DNA of 64,000 nt, taken from positions 10,051 to 74,050 of the forward strand of contig DCHC01000024.1 in the NCBI GenBank assembly GCA_002314755.1, in the 5' to 3' direction. This document shows positions 15,485 through 24,328 of this stretch, piece by piece. Origin of the DNA: Faecalibacterium sp. UBA1762 (GTDB lineage Bacteria; Bacillota; Clostridia; Oscillospirales; Ruminococcaceae). A program made the position numbers and the translations under genes. The notes beneath the pieces were generated by a model, which was given only the letters and a program-made list of their open reading frames with translations, ran no database searches and was not told the origin of the DNA. The first letter of the stretch is position 1. Each line of letters opens with the position of its first letter.

Positions 15485-16597
15485 ATGGCAGGTATTTCTC
15501 TGCGCCACATTTACAAAATTTATGATGGCAATGTTACCGCTGTTTCCGACTTCAACCTGGAGATCAACGACAAAGAGTTCGTCATCCTGGTTGGCCCTTC
15601 CGGCTGCGGTAAGTCCACCACTCTGCGTATGATCGCCGGTTTGGAGGAGATCTCCAAGGGCGAGTTGTACATCGGCGACCGTTTGGTTAACGACGTTCCT
15701 CCCAAGGATCGTGATATCGCCATGGTGTTCCAGAACTACGCTCTGTATCCCCACATGACCGTCTACAAGAACATGGCTTTCGGTTTGGAGTTGCGTAAGA
15801 CCCCGAAGGCTGAGATTGAGAAGCGTGTCCGTGAGGCTGCCCGCATCCTGGACATTGAGCACCTGTTAGACCGTCGTCCCAAGGCTCTGTCCGGTGGTCA
15901 GCGTCAGCGTGTTGCTCTGGGTCGTGCAATGGTTCGTAACCCGGCAGTTTTCCTGCTGGACGAGCCCCTGTCCAACCTGGATGCTAAGCTGCGTACCGCC
16001 ATGCGTACCGAGATCGTTAAGCTGCATCAGCGTTTGGGCACCACCTTTATTTATGTTACCCATGACCAGACCGAGGCTATGACCATGGGCGACCGTATCG
16101 TTGTTATGAAGGACGGCTTCATTCAGCAGGTCGATACCCCGCAAAACCTGTACGATCTGCCTGTCAATATGTTTGTTGCTGGCTTCATCGGCAGCCCCCA
16201 AATGAACTTCATCGACGGTACCCTGATCAAGAAGGGCGAAGGCTATGCTGTTGATCTGGGCGAAGATGTCATTGGCATCCCCGCAGCCAAGACCGCCGGC
16301 ACCGATCTGTCCGCTTACGAAGGCAAGGCCGTTAAGATGGGTATCCGTCCCGAGAACATTAAGGACGATCCCGACTTCCTGGCAGCCAACGGCGACAAGG
16401 TTTTGACCACCTATGTTGATGTTCACGAGCTGATGGGCTCCGAAGTTTACCTGTACCTGACCTACAAGGACAGCCGCTTCACCGCCCGTGTTGCCCCCAC
16501 CACCAAGTCCCGTACCGGTGACACCGTCAAGATCGCTCTGGATACCAGCCGTGTCTATCTGTTCGATCCCGACACCGAGCTGACCATCTTGAACTAA
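15485..16597 (+). CDS. msmK: Sugar ABC transporter ATPase, MsmK/UgpC type
   Basis: A 370-residue CUT1-class ATPase. Walker A GPSGCGKST is at residues 37-45, the signature LSGGQRQRVALGRA near 135, Walker B VFLLDEPLSNLD near 155, the H-loop His near 190, and a C-terminal TOBE/OB regulatory domain from about 240. It couples ATP hydrolysis to oligosaccharide import with membrane partners. No permease or sugar-binding gene is adjacent. MsmK-like ATPases in Gram-positives are known to serve several importers, and this isolated one fits that role. Codon choice looks biased toward GGT, CGT and AAG as in aspS and dnaK, suggesting high expression. A strong GGAGG precedes the ATG. Confidence 0.93.
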   Translation: MAGISLRHIYKIYDGNVTAVSDFNLEINDKEFVILVGPSGCGKSTTLRMIAGLEEISKGELYIGDRLVNDVPPKDRDIAMVFQNYALYPHMTVYKNMAFGLELRKTPKAEIEKRVREAARILDIEHLLDRRPKALSGGQRQRVALGRAMVRNPAVFLLDEPLSNLDAKLRTAMRTEIVKLHQRLGTTFIYVTHDQTEAMTMGDRIVVMKDGFIQQVDTPQNLYDLPVNMFVAGFIGSPQMNFIDGTLIKKGEGYAVDLGEDVIGIPAAKTAGTDLSAYEGKAVKMGIRPENIKDDPDFLAANGDKVLTTYVDVHELMGSEVYLYLTYKDSRFTARVAPTTKSRTGDTVKIALDTSRVYLFDPDTELTILN

Positions 16598-16632
16598 TTC
16601 AGGTCTGTTGATCGGCGTTAACTTGTAACAAA

Positions 16633-16668
16633 GCACCCCGTAGCTTTTTGATGAGCTGCGGGGTGTTT
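16633..16668 (+). terminator. Terminator of the msmK-type gene
   Basis: CACCCCGTAGCT pairs with AGCTGCGGGGTG (one G-T pair) followed by TTTGTGTG. Confidence 0.75.
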
Positions 16669-16734
16669 GTGTGTTATTCATGATTATGCGTGAGATCCGG
16701 CACTGTTGTATAGGTAGCAATTGGAATTGACGTG

Positions 16735-16766
16735 AAAAACCGGGATGAAACGGTTTCATCCCGGTA
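16735..16766 (-). terminator. Terminator of the araB operon
   Basis: A perfect 12-bp stem, ACCGGGATGAAA with TTTCATCCCGGT, followed on the minus strand by five T residues. Confidence 0.85.
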
Positions 16767-16795
16767 ATTGCTTTACTGTAAGAAAAGCCATAAGC

Positions 16796-18463
16796 TTATT
16801 TGCGTAGTTTACGCAGAGTTTGCATTACATCGCTGCCGCCTTGACCAAAGTATTGCTGCAGCTTGAGATATTCCCGGTAAAGGGTGTCGTATACGTCTTT
16901 GTGGGCAGCAATAGGGGTATAAACCGTGTCCAAACAGTGGCCAAGCTGCTTGGCGGCGACGGCGGCATCCTGGTATAGTCCGGCGGCAAGCGCGCCCAGA
17001 ATTGCACTGCCCAGGGCACCGCTTTGGGTGCTGGCGGCAACACGGATAGGCAGACCCAATACATCCGCATAAATCTGCATGGTCATGGCGTCCTTGCGAG
17101 CAATGCCGCCACCGGCAACCAGGCCCTCAATTTTGACCCCGCCGTCCAGATAAGCTTGCAAGATTTGCCGCGTTCCGTAGGCTGTGGCCTCAATCAGGGC
17201 GCGGTATATCTCTTCCGGCTTGGTACGCAGGGTCATGCCTACCATCATACCGGAAAGGTTGGCATCCTGCAACGGACTGCGGCATCCGTTCCACCAGTCC
17301 AGCGCCAACAGACCGTTTTCCCCCGCGGTAAGCTTTTCGGCCTTTTGCTGCAGTAAAGAATAAAGATTTATTCCCTGCCGGGATGCTTCCTCAGTATAGG
17401 CTGCGGGCAGACAGTTGCGAGTAAACCAAGCAAAATGGTCACCTACACAGGCCTGCCCCGCCTCATAGGCGTACAAACCGGGAACAACACCCTCCGGGAC
17501 CACGCCGCAAATACCGGGCACACCGGTACCGGTTTCGCTTAGTACAATGTGGCAGGTAGAAGTGCCCATAATCAGCATTAGCTGTCCGGTACCACCGATA
17601 CCTGCGGCGGGTAGGCTGGCGTGGGCATCAATGATACCGGCGGCAACCGGAGTGCCTTCACATAGACCGGTTAGGCTTGCGCCTGCGGAGGAAAGCTCTC
17701 CGGCTTTTCTACCGGGAGCAATTAGATCTCCTTTGCTTTTTATGGTGAAAGCGTCAGACAGACGGGGATCCAATGCGGCCAGAAAATCCTGCTCCGGCCA
17801 ACCGGTACCTAAGATGTGACCCTCGGCATCCCGTTTTTCATGCCATAATCCCTTGTAGCCTGCCGCACAGGTGTTGCGAATAACCCTGCCGCAAAGTGAA
17901 AATACAATCCAGTCACCGGCTTCGACAAACCGGTCAGCGGCGTCCCAAATAGCCGGGGCCTCCTCCAATACCTGCCACATTTTGGGCAGAGCCCATTCAC
18001 TGGAGATTTTACCGCCGTACAAGGGCAGCCAGGCCTCATTGCGCTTGTTTGCAAGGGCGTTGATACGGTTCGCTTGGCTTTGGGCGCCGTGGTGTTTCCA
18101 CAGTTTAGGCCAGGCATTTGGGTTATGCGCCCAGGCCTCGTCCAGGCAAAGCGGCTGACCGTCCGCGTCAACAGGCAGTAAGGTGCAGGCGGTAAAATCG
18201 CTGCCGATGCCTACGATTTGCTCCGGAGCAATTCCGGTCTGTGCTAAAAGCTGTGGAACAGCGGCAAGAACATCCAGCCAATCCCGGGGATGCTGCAGCG
18301 CCCAATCCTGCGCCAGTGGTTCACCGGTCGGCAGAGCAGTATCCATAACGCCATGGGCGTAGGGAACCTCTAAGGAGCCGATTTCTTTACCGGTGGGTAC
18401 CTGTAAAATCAGCAGCCGACCGGACAGTGTACCGTAGTCAATACCCAGTGTATACCTTTCCAT
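16796..18463 (-). CDS. araB: L-ribulokinase
   Basis: A 555-residue FGGY-family carbohydrate kinase, the usual length for AraB. The N-terminal phosphate motif is GIDYGTLSGR, followed by GIGSDFTACT near 87, DEAWAHNPN, GTSTCHIVLS, and the C-terminal ATP site GLVAGGGIARKD. It phosphorylates L-ribulose to L-ribulose 5-phosphate in the arabinose pathway. AraA and AraD are not in the window. Its ATG immediately follows the TAA of the AraC-type gene upstream with no gap, and its Shine-Dalgarno (GAGGTG) lies inside that gene, so translation is probably coupled. Confidence 0.93.
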   Translation of the reverse strand: MERYTLGIDYGTLSGRLLILQVPTGKEIGSLEVPYAHGVMDTALPTGEPLAQDWALQHPRDWLDVLAAVPQLLAQTGIAPEQIVGIGSDFTACTLLPVDADGQPLCLDEAWAHNPNAWPKLWKHHGAQSQANRINALANKRNEAWLPLYGGKISSEWALPKMWQVLEEAPAIWDAADRFVEAGDWIVFSLCGRVIRNTCAAGYKGLWHEKRDAEGHILGTGWPEQDFLAALDPRLSDAFTIKSKGDLIAPGRKAGELSSAGASLTGLCEGTPVAAGIIDAHASLPAAGIGGTGQLMLIMGTSTCHIVLSETGTGVPGICGVVPEGVVPGLYAYEAGQACVGDHFAWFTRNCLPAAYTEEASRQGINLYSLLQQKAEKLTAGENGLLALDWWNGCRSPLQDANLSGMMVGMTLRTKPEEIYRALIEATAYGTRQILQAYLDGGVKIEGLVAGGGIARKDAMTMQIYADVLGLPIRVAASTQSGALGSAILGALAAGLYQDAAVAAKQLGHCLDTVYTPIAAHKDVYDTLYREYLKLQQYFGQGGSDVMQTLRKLRK

Positions 18464-19267
18464 TTAGCACCTCTGTTTTTTATATTCAAGCGGTGAAACG
18501 CCAAAATGTTTTTTAAAAAAAGATGAGAAGTAATTGGGAGAAGAAAAATGCATCATTTCGGCAATTTCCGCAACCGAAAAGCCTTCAGAGAGCATCTGTG
18601 CGGACTCTTTGATCCGAAGTGAGTTGTAAAATGTTTTGGGGCTTGCATTGGCGTAGTGATAAAACAGCTTCTTTAGGTAACTGACACTGATATTGCAGGA
18701 ATCGGCAAAATCAGAAAGTGATAGATTTTCAGATACCGACCGGTGCATTGCCGTCACGATAAGGGAGTACATAAGTGCCGATACTTCGGTCGAAGATGCA
18801 TCCTGTACCTCAAGTCTGGCGGAAATATCAATCAGAAGGACGGATAATTTTGAAACAACATACTGACCGTGGTACTTTGTCTTTTTGTTGCCAGTGCAGT
18901 ACTCATACGCGGAATCGAAGCATTTCAAAAAAAGCGTGCGTTGATCGCTATTCAAATGGTACACACCGTCAAAAAGATTATCCGGCAGATCCCCTTTGAC
19001 AGTAAAAGACAGATTGCGGATATTTGGCGAGGTACCTGCAAAGCTTTTCAGACAGTGAAATTCCATGGGGGCGTGAAACAGGATATCCCCCTCGTTCATA
19101 ATGTATACCTTGCCGTCTTCGGTCAATTGTACACATCCGGTTACAATAAATACCGCCTCAATAAAATCGTGGCTTTCACCCTTAAAATCAAAATCGCAGG
19201 ATAAAAACTGGTTGAGCGCATTGCCGATTTTGTCAATTGAAAAACGGCTTTTTACCGAATAAAGCAT
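18464..19267 (-). CDS. AraC-family regulator coupled to araB
   Basis: A 267-residue regulator with an N-terminal cupin sugar-sensing domain (about residues 15-95, including EGDILFHAP) and a C-terminal pair of helix-turn-helix motifs (LSLSDFADSCNISVSYLKKLF, and VAEIAEMMHFSSPNYFSSFFKK ending FGVSPLEYKKQ). GGAG at 19274-19277 touches an ATG at 19273 but is six bases from the ATG at 19267, so 19267 is chosen. It runs directly into araB and is divergent from a Gfo/Idh/MocA gene. It probably responds to arabinose or a related sugar and controls both directions. Confidence 0.88.
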   Translation of the reverse strand: MLYSVKSRFSIDKIGNALNQFLSCDFDFKGESHDFIEAVFIVTGCVQLTEDGKVYIMNEGDILFHAPMEFHCLKSFAGTSPNIRNLSFTVKGDLPDNLFDGVYHLNSDQRTLFLKCFDSAYEYCTGNKKTKYHGQYVVSKLSVLLIDISARLEVQDASSTEVSALMYSLIVTAMHRSVSENLSLSDFADSCNISVSYLKKLFYHYANASPKTFYNSLRIKESAQMLSEGFSVAEIAEMMHFSSPNYFSSFFKKHFGVSPLEYKKQRC

Positions 19268-19315
19268 ATGCATCTCCGAGTATCTAAATTTATACTTTTT
19301 GTAGCTGATTTCAGA

Positions 19316-19344
19316 TTGATTAATGTTTTCCTCTAATCTATAAT
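19316..19344 (+). promoter_or_regulatory. Promoter of the Gfo/Idh/MocA gene
   Basis: TTGATT, 17 bases, perfect TATAAT in the divergent intergenic region next to the AraC-type gene. Several GATT repeats nearby could be regulator contacts. Confidence 0.7.
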
Positions 19345-19384
19345 ATCATTGGATCGCCAAAATATCAAGTCAGGAGGATCAAAC

Positions 19385-20644
19385 ATGAAACAGAAAATTA
19401 AGATAGCGTGTATCGGAATCGGGCGCCGGGGAAGCAATGTCTTGGAAGAGTGCCTTGCACAGATGACGGATGTGGAAATAGCTGTCCTGTGCGACAGGTA
19501 TCCGCCTGCTCTTCAAAGTGGCGTTGAAATTTTAAAGAAAAAAGGCAGACCAGAACCGGTTACGACAACCGATGTCGATTTTGCAGTCCAATACCCCGGC
19601 GTGGACGCAGTGATCATTACGACAGGTTGGGACGGCCGTCCGTCCATTGCCAAAAAGGCTTTGCTTGCCGGTAAATATACCGCTATTGAGGTTGGCTGCG
19701 CGTTTGACCTTAGTGAATGTTATGAACTGATTGAGGCTTATGAGCAAACCGGTGTGCCGCTTATGATGCTTGAAAACTGTTGCTACGGCCGCCGGGAAAT
19801 GATGGGCCTTCGGCTGGCTAAAGAAGGACTTTTTGGCGAGATTGTGCACTGTGCGGGCGGATATCATCACTATCTGCCGGAAGTTGAACTGTTTGAGGAC
19901 CTGGGGAACCCGAATCCCCATTACCGTTTGGGCTCGTATAAATACCGCAACTGCGAGCAGTACCCCACCCACGAACTGGGGCCTATCGCAAAGGTTCTGA
20001 ATATCAACAGGGGCAACCGGTTTATGACGCTATCCTCGTTTGCATCGAAACCCGGCGGTCTGAAGCAGGCTGCCAAGACCTTGCTTGGCGAAGACAGCCC
20101 GTATGCAAAAATCGACTATAAGCAGGGTGATATCATCACAACGATCATAACCTGCGCAAACGGAGAAACGGTACAGCTCAGTCTTGACACCACCGCGCCG
20201 CGGCCGTATTACAGCCGCGACTTTACTGTAAGGGGTACAAAGGGTATGTGCGGCGAGGAGCGTCATGTTGTGTATTTTGAGGGCATGGAGGAGAACATCG
20301 AAAACAATGAGGAGGAAATGTTCGAAAAGTACGATCATCCGCTGCACCGGGAGTACCATTCGTTAGGGGAGTGCGGCAACCATGAGGGTGCGGACTGGCT
20401 GGTGCTGCGAGCATTTTTCGAGAGCGTGAAGGCCGGTACGAATACACCCATCGACGCGTATGATACCGTGACCTGGCTTGCGGTTGCAGCACTGTCGGAG
20501 ATGTCCATTCAAAAGGGCGGAATGCCGGTCAACTTTCCTGATTTCACAAAGGGTAAGTGGATCAATCGAGAGTCCCCCGTAAAGAGCAAATATTCCCTTG
20601 ACGAAATTATTGAGGATAAAAGCGTACCTATTTTTGCAAAATAA
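19385..20644 (+). CDS. Gfo/Idh/MocA-family oxidoreductase
   Basis: A 419-residue NAD(P)-dependent dehydrogenase acting on sugars or glycosyl groups. The N-terminal Rossmann motif is ACIGIGRRGSN at residue 8, then CDRYPPAL, and the conserved segment after the E-x-G block (IEVGCAFDL, MLENCCYGRREM). The C-terminal half is the family alpha/beta substrate domain, with HELGP holding the likely catalytic His. The ATG at 19385 has GGAGG seven bases upstream, and a TTG at 19349 is rejected. Divergent from the AraC/araB pair and probably under the same control. Some relatives are glycoside-hydrolase-like (GH109), so hydrolysis through a redox mechanism is possible. Confidence 0.85.
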   Translation: MKQKIKIACIGIGRRGSNVLEECLAQMTDVEIAVLCDRYPPALQSGVEILKKKGRPEPVTTTDVDFAVQYPGVDAVIITTGWDGRPSIAKKALLAGKYTAIEVGCAFDLSECYELIEAYEQTGVPLMMLENCCYGRREMMGLRLAKEGLFGEIVHCAGGYHHYLPEVELFEDLGNPNPHYRLGSYKYRNCEQYPTHELGPIAKVLNINRGNRFMTLSSFASKPGGLKQAAKTLLGEDSPYAKIDYKQGDIITTIITCANGETVQLSLDTTAPRPYYSRDFTVRGTKGMCGEERHVVYFEGMEENIENNEEEMFEKYDHPLHREYHSLGECGNHEGADWLVLRAFFESVKAGTNTPIDAYDTVTWLAVAALSEMSIQKGGMPVNFPDFTKGKWINRESPVKSKYSLDEIIEDKSVPIFAK

Positions 20645-20661
20645 AAGGAAGATATTCAATG

Positions 20662-20701
20662 GGCTGTAACAAAATGATAAATTTTGCTGCAGCCTCTTTT
20701 T
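20662..20701 (+). terminator. Terminator after the oxidoreductase gene
   Basis: Stem GGCTG/CAGCC with an inner CAAAAT/ATTTTG helix, then TCTTTTT. Confidence 0.7.
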
Positions 20702-20832
20702 AGTGCAAAATTATCTGCATGATGTGCATCGGCTGGAACTGACCCCACGCCCGTAAGTAAACTCCGCACGAATTGAGAAGTATTTATTCCCTTCTTTCGG
20801 TATAATGATGATATTGAAACGGAGGAAGGATT

Positions 20833-22158
20833 ATGAATATCGAATACTTAAAACAGCACAAAACAAAAGCACTGCTTTCCGTTGCCATACCAAGCATTAT
20901 CGCTATGCTGCTCGAAACCGTTATCACAGTAACAGACGGATATTTTATAGGGAACTATGTCGGCGAAAGTGCTTTGGCGGCAATCAATTTGGGATTGCCG
21001 GTGCTTTATTTATACCTGGGCGTTGGACTTTGCGCCGGTGTCGGTGGTTCGGTTATCAGCGGCAAGTTCTTAGGTGCAAAAGATCGGGAAAATGCAAGCA
21101 AAGTCTTATCGCAGACCGGCGTTACGGCATTGGCTTTCAGCATCGCCGTATCTCTGCTGGTGGTGCTTCTGTTTGCGCCAATTCTCAAGGTACTTCATGC
21201 CGACGGCGAACTGTTCGGTTATTTCACAGCGTATTACAGAATCATGCTATTTGCGTATCCACTGATGATTATGAGTACCATTCTCGGTATGTTTGTCCGT
21301 GTTGATGGGAAACCGCAGTTTTGCATGCTTGTTAGTATCGTCGGTTGCGTACTGAATGCCGTTCTGGACTATGTTCTGGTGGCAAAGCTTAATATGGGTA
21401 TCCGTGGCAGTGCTCTCGCCACGCTGACTGTTCAAATCATTACGACGGTGCTTCCATTCGCCTATTTCTTCGGAAAAGGCAGGACCATCCGATTCTGCAA
21501 ATTTCGCTTCGACAGGGAAGTAAACCGCGAAATGATTTTTAACGGTTCTTCGGAATTGATTGGAGAAATGGCAAGCGCAATCTCCATGTTTGCTTTTAAT
21601 TATGTGCTGATGAAATATGTGGGAACGGAAGGCGTTGCGGCATTTACCATTCTCGGCTTTGCAGTGTATGGGTACAGTATGATTGCCATTGGATTCGGTC
21701 AGGGACTGACAACCCCCGTAAGTATCTTATGGGGCGCGAAAGAGCAGGAAACGGCGGTGGAACTGAGAAAGGCTACAAACAGGATTCTGCTTTGTATCGG
21801 CTTCGTTTTTGCCTTGTGCTTTCTGGTCTTCGGCAGAAGATATGCCGTAATCTTCGGGTGTAGTGATGAGATTGCGGAGATGATTTCCATAGGCTTTCGC
21901 TTTTTTACTGTGACGTTTTTGATAATGGGCTATGATGTTATCAATTCCATGTACTTTACCGGTTGCGGAGACGCCAAAAGCTCGGCGTTGATTTCTTCTC
22001 TTCGCGGAATTGTATTCTTACTGATTTTCATATTCGTATTTCCTGCAATTTGGGGTATGAACGGAGTATGGCTCGTGACACCGACAACGGAGGCATTGAC
22101 GGCAATCATTTCTCTCGTATTGATTAGAAGACAAGCTAATTCGCTTCGGAAGGGATGA
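20833..22158 (+). CDS. MATE-family multidrug efflux transporter
   Basis: A 441-residue membrane protein with about 12 hydrophobic helices in two similar halves, including ALLSVAIPSIIAMLLETVI at the start and TDGYFIGNYVG in helix 2. MATE proteins export cationic drugs or metabolites in exchange for Na+ or H+. A TATAAT at 20801-20806 and GGAGGAAGG before the ATG support the start. The next gene begins four bases after the stop and is an AraC-GyrI regulator, so the pair forms a small drug-sensing operon. Confidence 0.92.
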   Translation: MNIEYLKQHKTKALLSVAIPSIIAMLLETVITVTDGYFIGNYVGESALAAINLGLPVLYLYLGVGLCAGVGGSVISGKFLGAKDRENASKVLSQTGVTALAFSIAVSLLVVLLFAPILKVLHADGELFGYFTAYYRIMLFAYPLMIMSTILGMFVRVDGKPQFCMLVSIVGCVLNAVLDYVLVAKLNMGIRGSALATLTVQIITTVLPFAYFFGKGRTIRFCKFRFDREVNREMIFNGSSELIGEMASAISMFAFNYVLMKYVGTEGVAAFTILGFAVYGYSMIAIGFGQGLTTPVSILWGAKEQETAVELRKATNRILLCIGFVFALCFLVFGRRYAVIFGCSDEIAEMISIGFRFFTVTFLIMGYDVINSMYFTGCGDAKSSALISSLRGIVFLLIFIFVFPAIWGMNGVWLVTPTTEALTAIISLVLIRRQANSLRKG

Positions 22159-22162
22159 TAAA

Positions 22163-23029
22163 ATGGAAGGAAAAGAGAGCATTGTCATTCGGAATGAAGT
22201 CATCAACAAAGCAATTACCTATATTTTCGAGCATCTTGACGAGGATATTACAGTGGACGATGTTGCAAAGCACTGTGCCTACTCCAAATATTATCTGATG
22301 CGAATGTTCAAGGAAGATACCGAAGAGGCGCTGTATCAGTTTATCAAAAGAATTCGACTGGAACGAAGTGCTCTTCGGTTGAAAATGGATAAAGAAACGA
22401 GTATTACAGAAATCGGGGAAAATTACGGCTATTCCTCATCCAATTTTTCAACAGCTTTCAAAAAGCATCTGAATCAGTCTCCGGCGGATTTCAGAAAGAA
22501 TTGTGAGGAAATCGCCGAAAGCAGTGATTTCTATCACGGTGAGTCCATAGACTCAGCACAAGCAGACGAAAAGGCAATCAGCATTGAGTGGCTGCAGGAA
22601 ATCTGGGTTGTCTATGAGCGAAGAAAAGGAAACTATCACAATTTGGACTATGAGTGGTGCGATTTTATGAAACGGTACGAGTACCTGACAACAGAGGATA
22701 CTCTGTATCTGGACTGCACCATTGACGACCCGTCAATAACGGATGAAAACGGGTGTATGTATGAGCTTTGTCAGTCGGTTCCACCCGACCATCCGGCACT
22801 CAAGAAACACCCGGAGGTACTTGTGCACAAATTCGAAGGTGGAAAATACGGCGTTTATCATTTTAAGGGATACCCTTGCTTCTTATTTCAGGTGTATCAG
22901 GAGGTATTTTGTAGGTGGCTTTCCAAAACAAGAAACCGTTTGGAACGGAATAAACCGGTATTTGATATTTACAGAAAAGTCGCGAAGGACGGATATATGG
23001 AAATGGATATCTGTTTTCCACTGCACTGA
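22163..23029 (+). CDS. AraC-type regulator with GyrI-like effector domain
   Basis: A 288-residue protein of the Rob type. The N-terminal 110 residues are a double helix-turn-helix (DITVDDVAKHCAYSKYYLMR, then SITEIGENYGYSSSNFSTAFKK and QSPADFRK). Residues about 125-288 form a GyrI/SOUL-like small-molecule binding domain (KFEGGKYGVYHFKG and MEMDICFPL are typical). It probably binds the compound exported by the MATE pump encoded just upstream and switches on the operon. Its ribosome binding site, GGAAGGGAT, overlaps the end of the pump gene. Confidence 0.88.
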   Translation: MEGKESIVIRNEVINKAITYIFEHLDEDITVDDVAKHCAYSKYYLMRMFKEDTEEALYQFIKRIRLERSALRLKMDKETSITEIGENYGYSSSNFSTAFKKHLNQSPADFRKNCEEIAESSDFYHGESIDSAQADEKAISIEWLQEIWVVYERRKGNYHNLDYEWCDFMKRYEYLTTEDTLYLDCTIDDPSITDENGCMYELCQSVPPDHPALKKHPEVLVHKFEGGKYGVYHFKGYPCFLFQVYQEVFCRWLSKTRNRLERNKPVFDIYRKVAKDGYMEMDICFPLH

Positions 23030-23060
23030 AATTATTTGGAGGTAATTATTCCCCAAAAGG

Positions 23061-23114
23061 AAAGTCCCAGCGACTGTTTTTTGCAGTTTTTTCTGCTACA
23101 GCACCGGGACTTTT
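23061..23114 (+). terminator. Weak terminator after the MATE operon
   Basis: AAAGTCCC and GGGACTTT pair across a long loop, followed by TTTCTGCTTTTT. The loop of about 37 bases makes this uncertain. Confidence 0.35.
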
Positions 23115-23174
23115 CTGCTTTTTATGGGCTGCTTTTTGCCACAGCCCCACTGTTTCAAAATGTTCCCCCAATGG

Positions 23175-24143
23175 TTACTTTACCGCCTGGCCCACTTTTC
23201 GCAAAATATCTGCGGCAGGGGCAGGAATCCGCCCCAAAGCATCCGGCCCAACATTCAACAGATAGTTGACCCCGCGGGCGGCAAGGTGCTGCCGGATCTC
23301 GATGACCTTTTCGGCGTTTTTCCAGTTGTTGTCAAAGCTTTTATAACCCCAGGTATCGTTTAAGGTTGCAGGGGTCTCTACCAGCTGCTCACCGAAATCC
23401 TGCCCGGAAACCTCATTGTCTCCCATAGAGCGATAATCGCCCAGACCGTTGCCCAGACGAGAGTTGACCAGGCAATCCGGTTGGTACTTTTTAACTAGAT
23501 CGTACAGCTGTCGGCTTTGTGCCTCGCTGAGAGTGGTTGGGGTATCAAACCAGATCAGCGCCAGAGAACCGTAGCCGGTCAACAGCTCTGTCACCTGCGG
23601 GATCACCTTTTTCTCAAAATATTCGGTGTAGTTCTTGCTGGAGTTGTCCGGGTAATCCCAGTCGTTGGTCCAGCACATCCCTACATTGGAGTATGGCTCC
23701 ATGGTGTAGCCGCCGCCGTTGGGCTCGTGCCAATCCAAATCCTGCGAATAGTATAGCCCCAGTTTCATATTGTACTTTTGGCAGGCGGCGGAAAGCTCGG
23801 CCAGTACATCCCGGCCAAAGGGTGTGGCATCTACAATGTTAAAAGAATCCACTTTAGAATGGTACATGGCAAAGCCTTCGTGATGTTTGGCGGTAAAGAC
23901 AATGTACTCCATACCGGCATCTTGGGCTAGTCGCACCCATTCCTCTGCATCAAACAGAATGGGGTTGAAGGCATTTGCCAGCTTGCAGTATTCTGCGCCG
24001 GGAATACGGTATTTGGATTGCAGCCATTCGCCGATATAATCCATTCGCTGCCCCTTCCATTCCCCCGCAGGCAGGGCGTACAAACCCCAGTGAATCATCA
24101 AACCAAAGCCGGCATGTTTGAACCATTTTTTGTTGTTTTCCAT
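23175..24143 (-). CDS. GH29 alpha-L-fucosidase-like enzyme
   Basis: A 322-residue TIM barrel that matches the GH29 catalytic domain. It begins KWFKHAGFGLMIHWGLY, then has FTAKHHEGFAMYHS with the family His pair, and LALIWFDTP with the nucleophile Asp200. It lacks the C-terminal beta-sandwich of many fucosidases, so it is a single-domain member. No signal peptide, hence cytoplasmic. It would remove alpha-L-fucose from an imported oligosaccharide. Separate promoter, GGAG about 11 bases before ATG. A GH51 gene follows the same direction upstream but has its own promoter. Confidence 0.9.
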   Translation of the reverse strand: MENNKKWFKHAGFGLMIHWGLYALPAGEWKGQRMDYIGEWLQSKYRIPGAEYCKLANAFNPILFDAEEWVRLAQDAGMEYIVFTAKHHEGFAMYHSKVDSFNIVDATPFGRDVLAELSAACQKYNMKLGLYYSQDLDWHEPNGGGYTMEPYSNVGMCWTNDWDYPDNSSKNYTEYFEKKVIPQVTELLTGYGSLALIWFDTPTTLSEAQSRQLYDLVKKYQPDCLVNSRLGNGLGDYRSMGDNEVSGQDFGEQLVETPATLNDTWGYKSFDNNWKNAEKVIEIRQHLAARGVNYLLNVGPDALGRIPAPAADILRKVGQAVK

Positions 24144-24219
24144 TTATAGTTATTCTCCAGTTTTTGGTTTCGTTGGGCATCAGGATGCTTTGCAATCAAA
24201 ACGCAACCTCTTCCCTGCT

Positions 24220-24248
24220 ATTATAACAGGTTTTCTACATAAAGTAAA
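24220..24248 (-). promoter_or_regulatory. Promoter of the fucosidase gene
   Basis: On the minus strand TTTACT, 17 bases, TATAAT with an upstream TGT (extended -10). Confidence 0.7.
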
Positions 24249-24328
24249 TTGAAAAACCGTTACCCCAAACAGTGAAAAGAAAAGAATTTTGAAGCCAAAG
24301 ATCGTGATTGAAAGCCATTATGTTCGGC

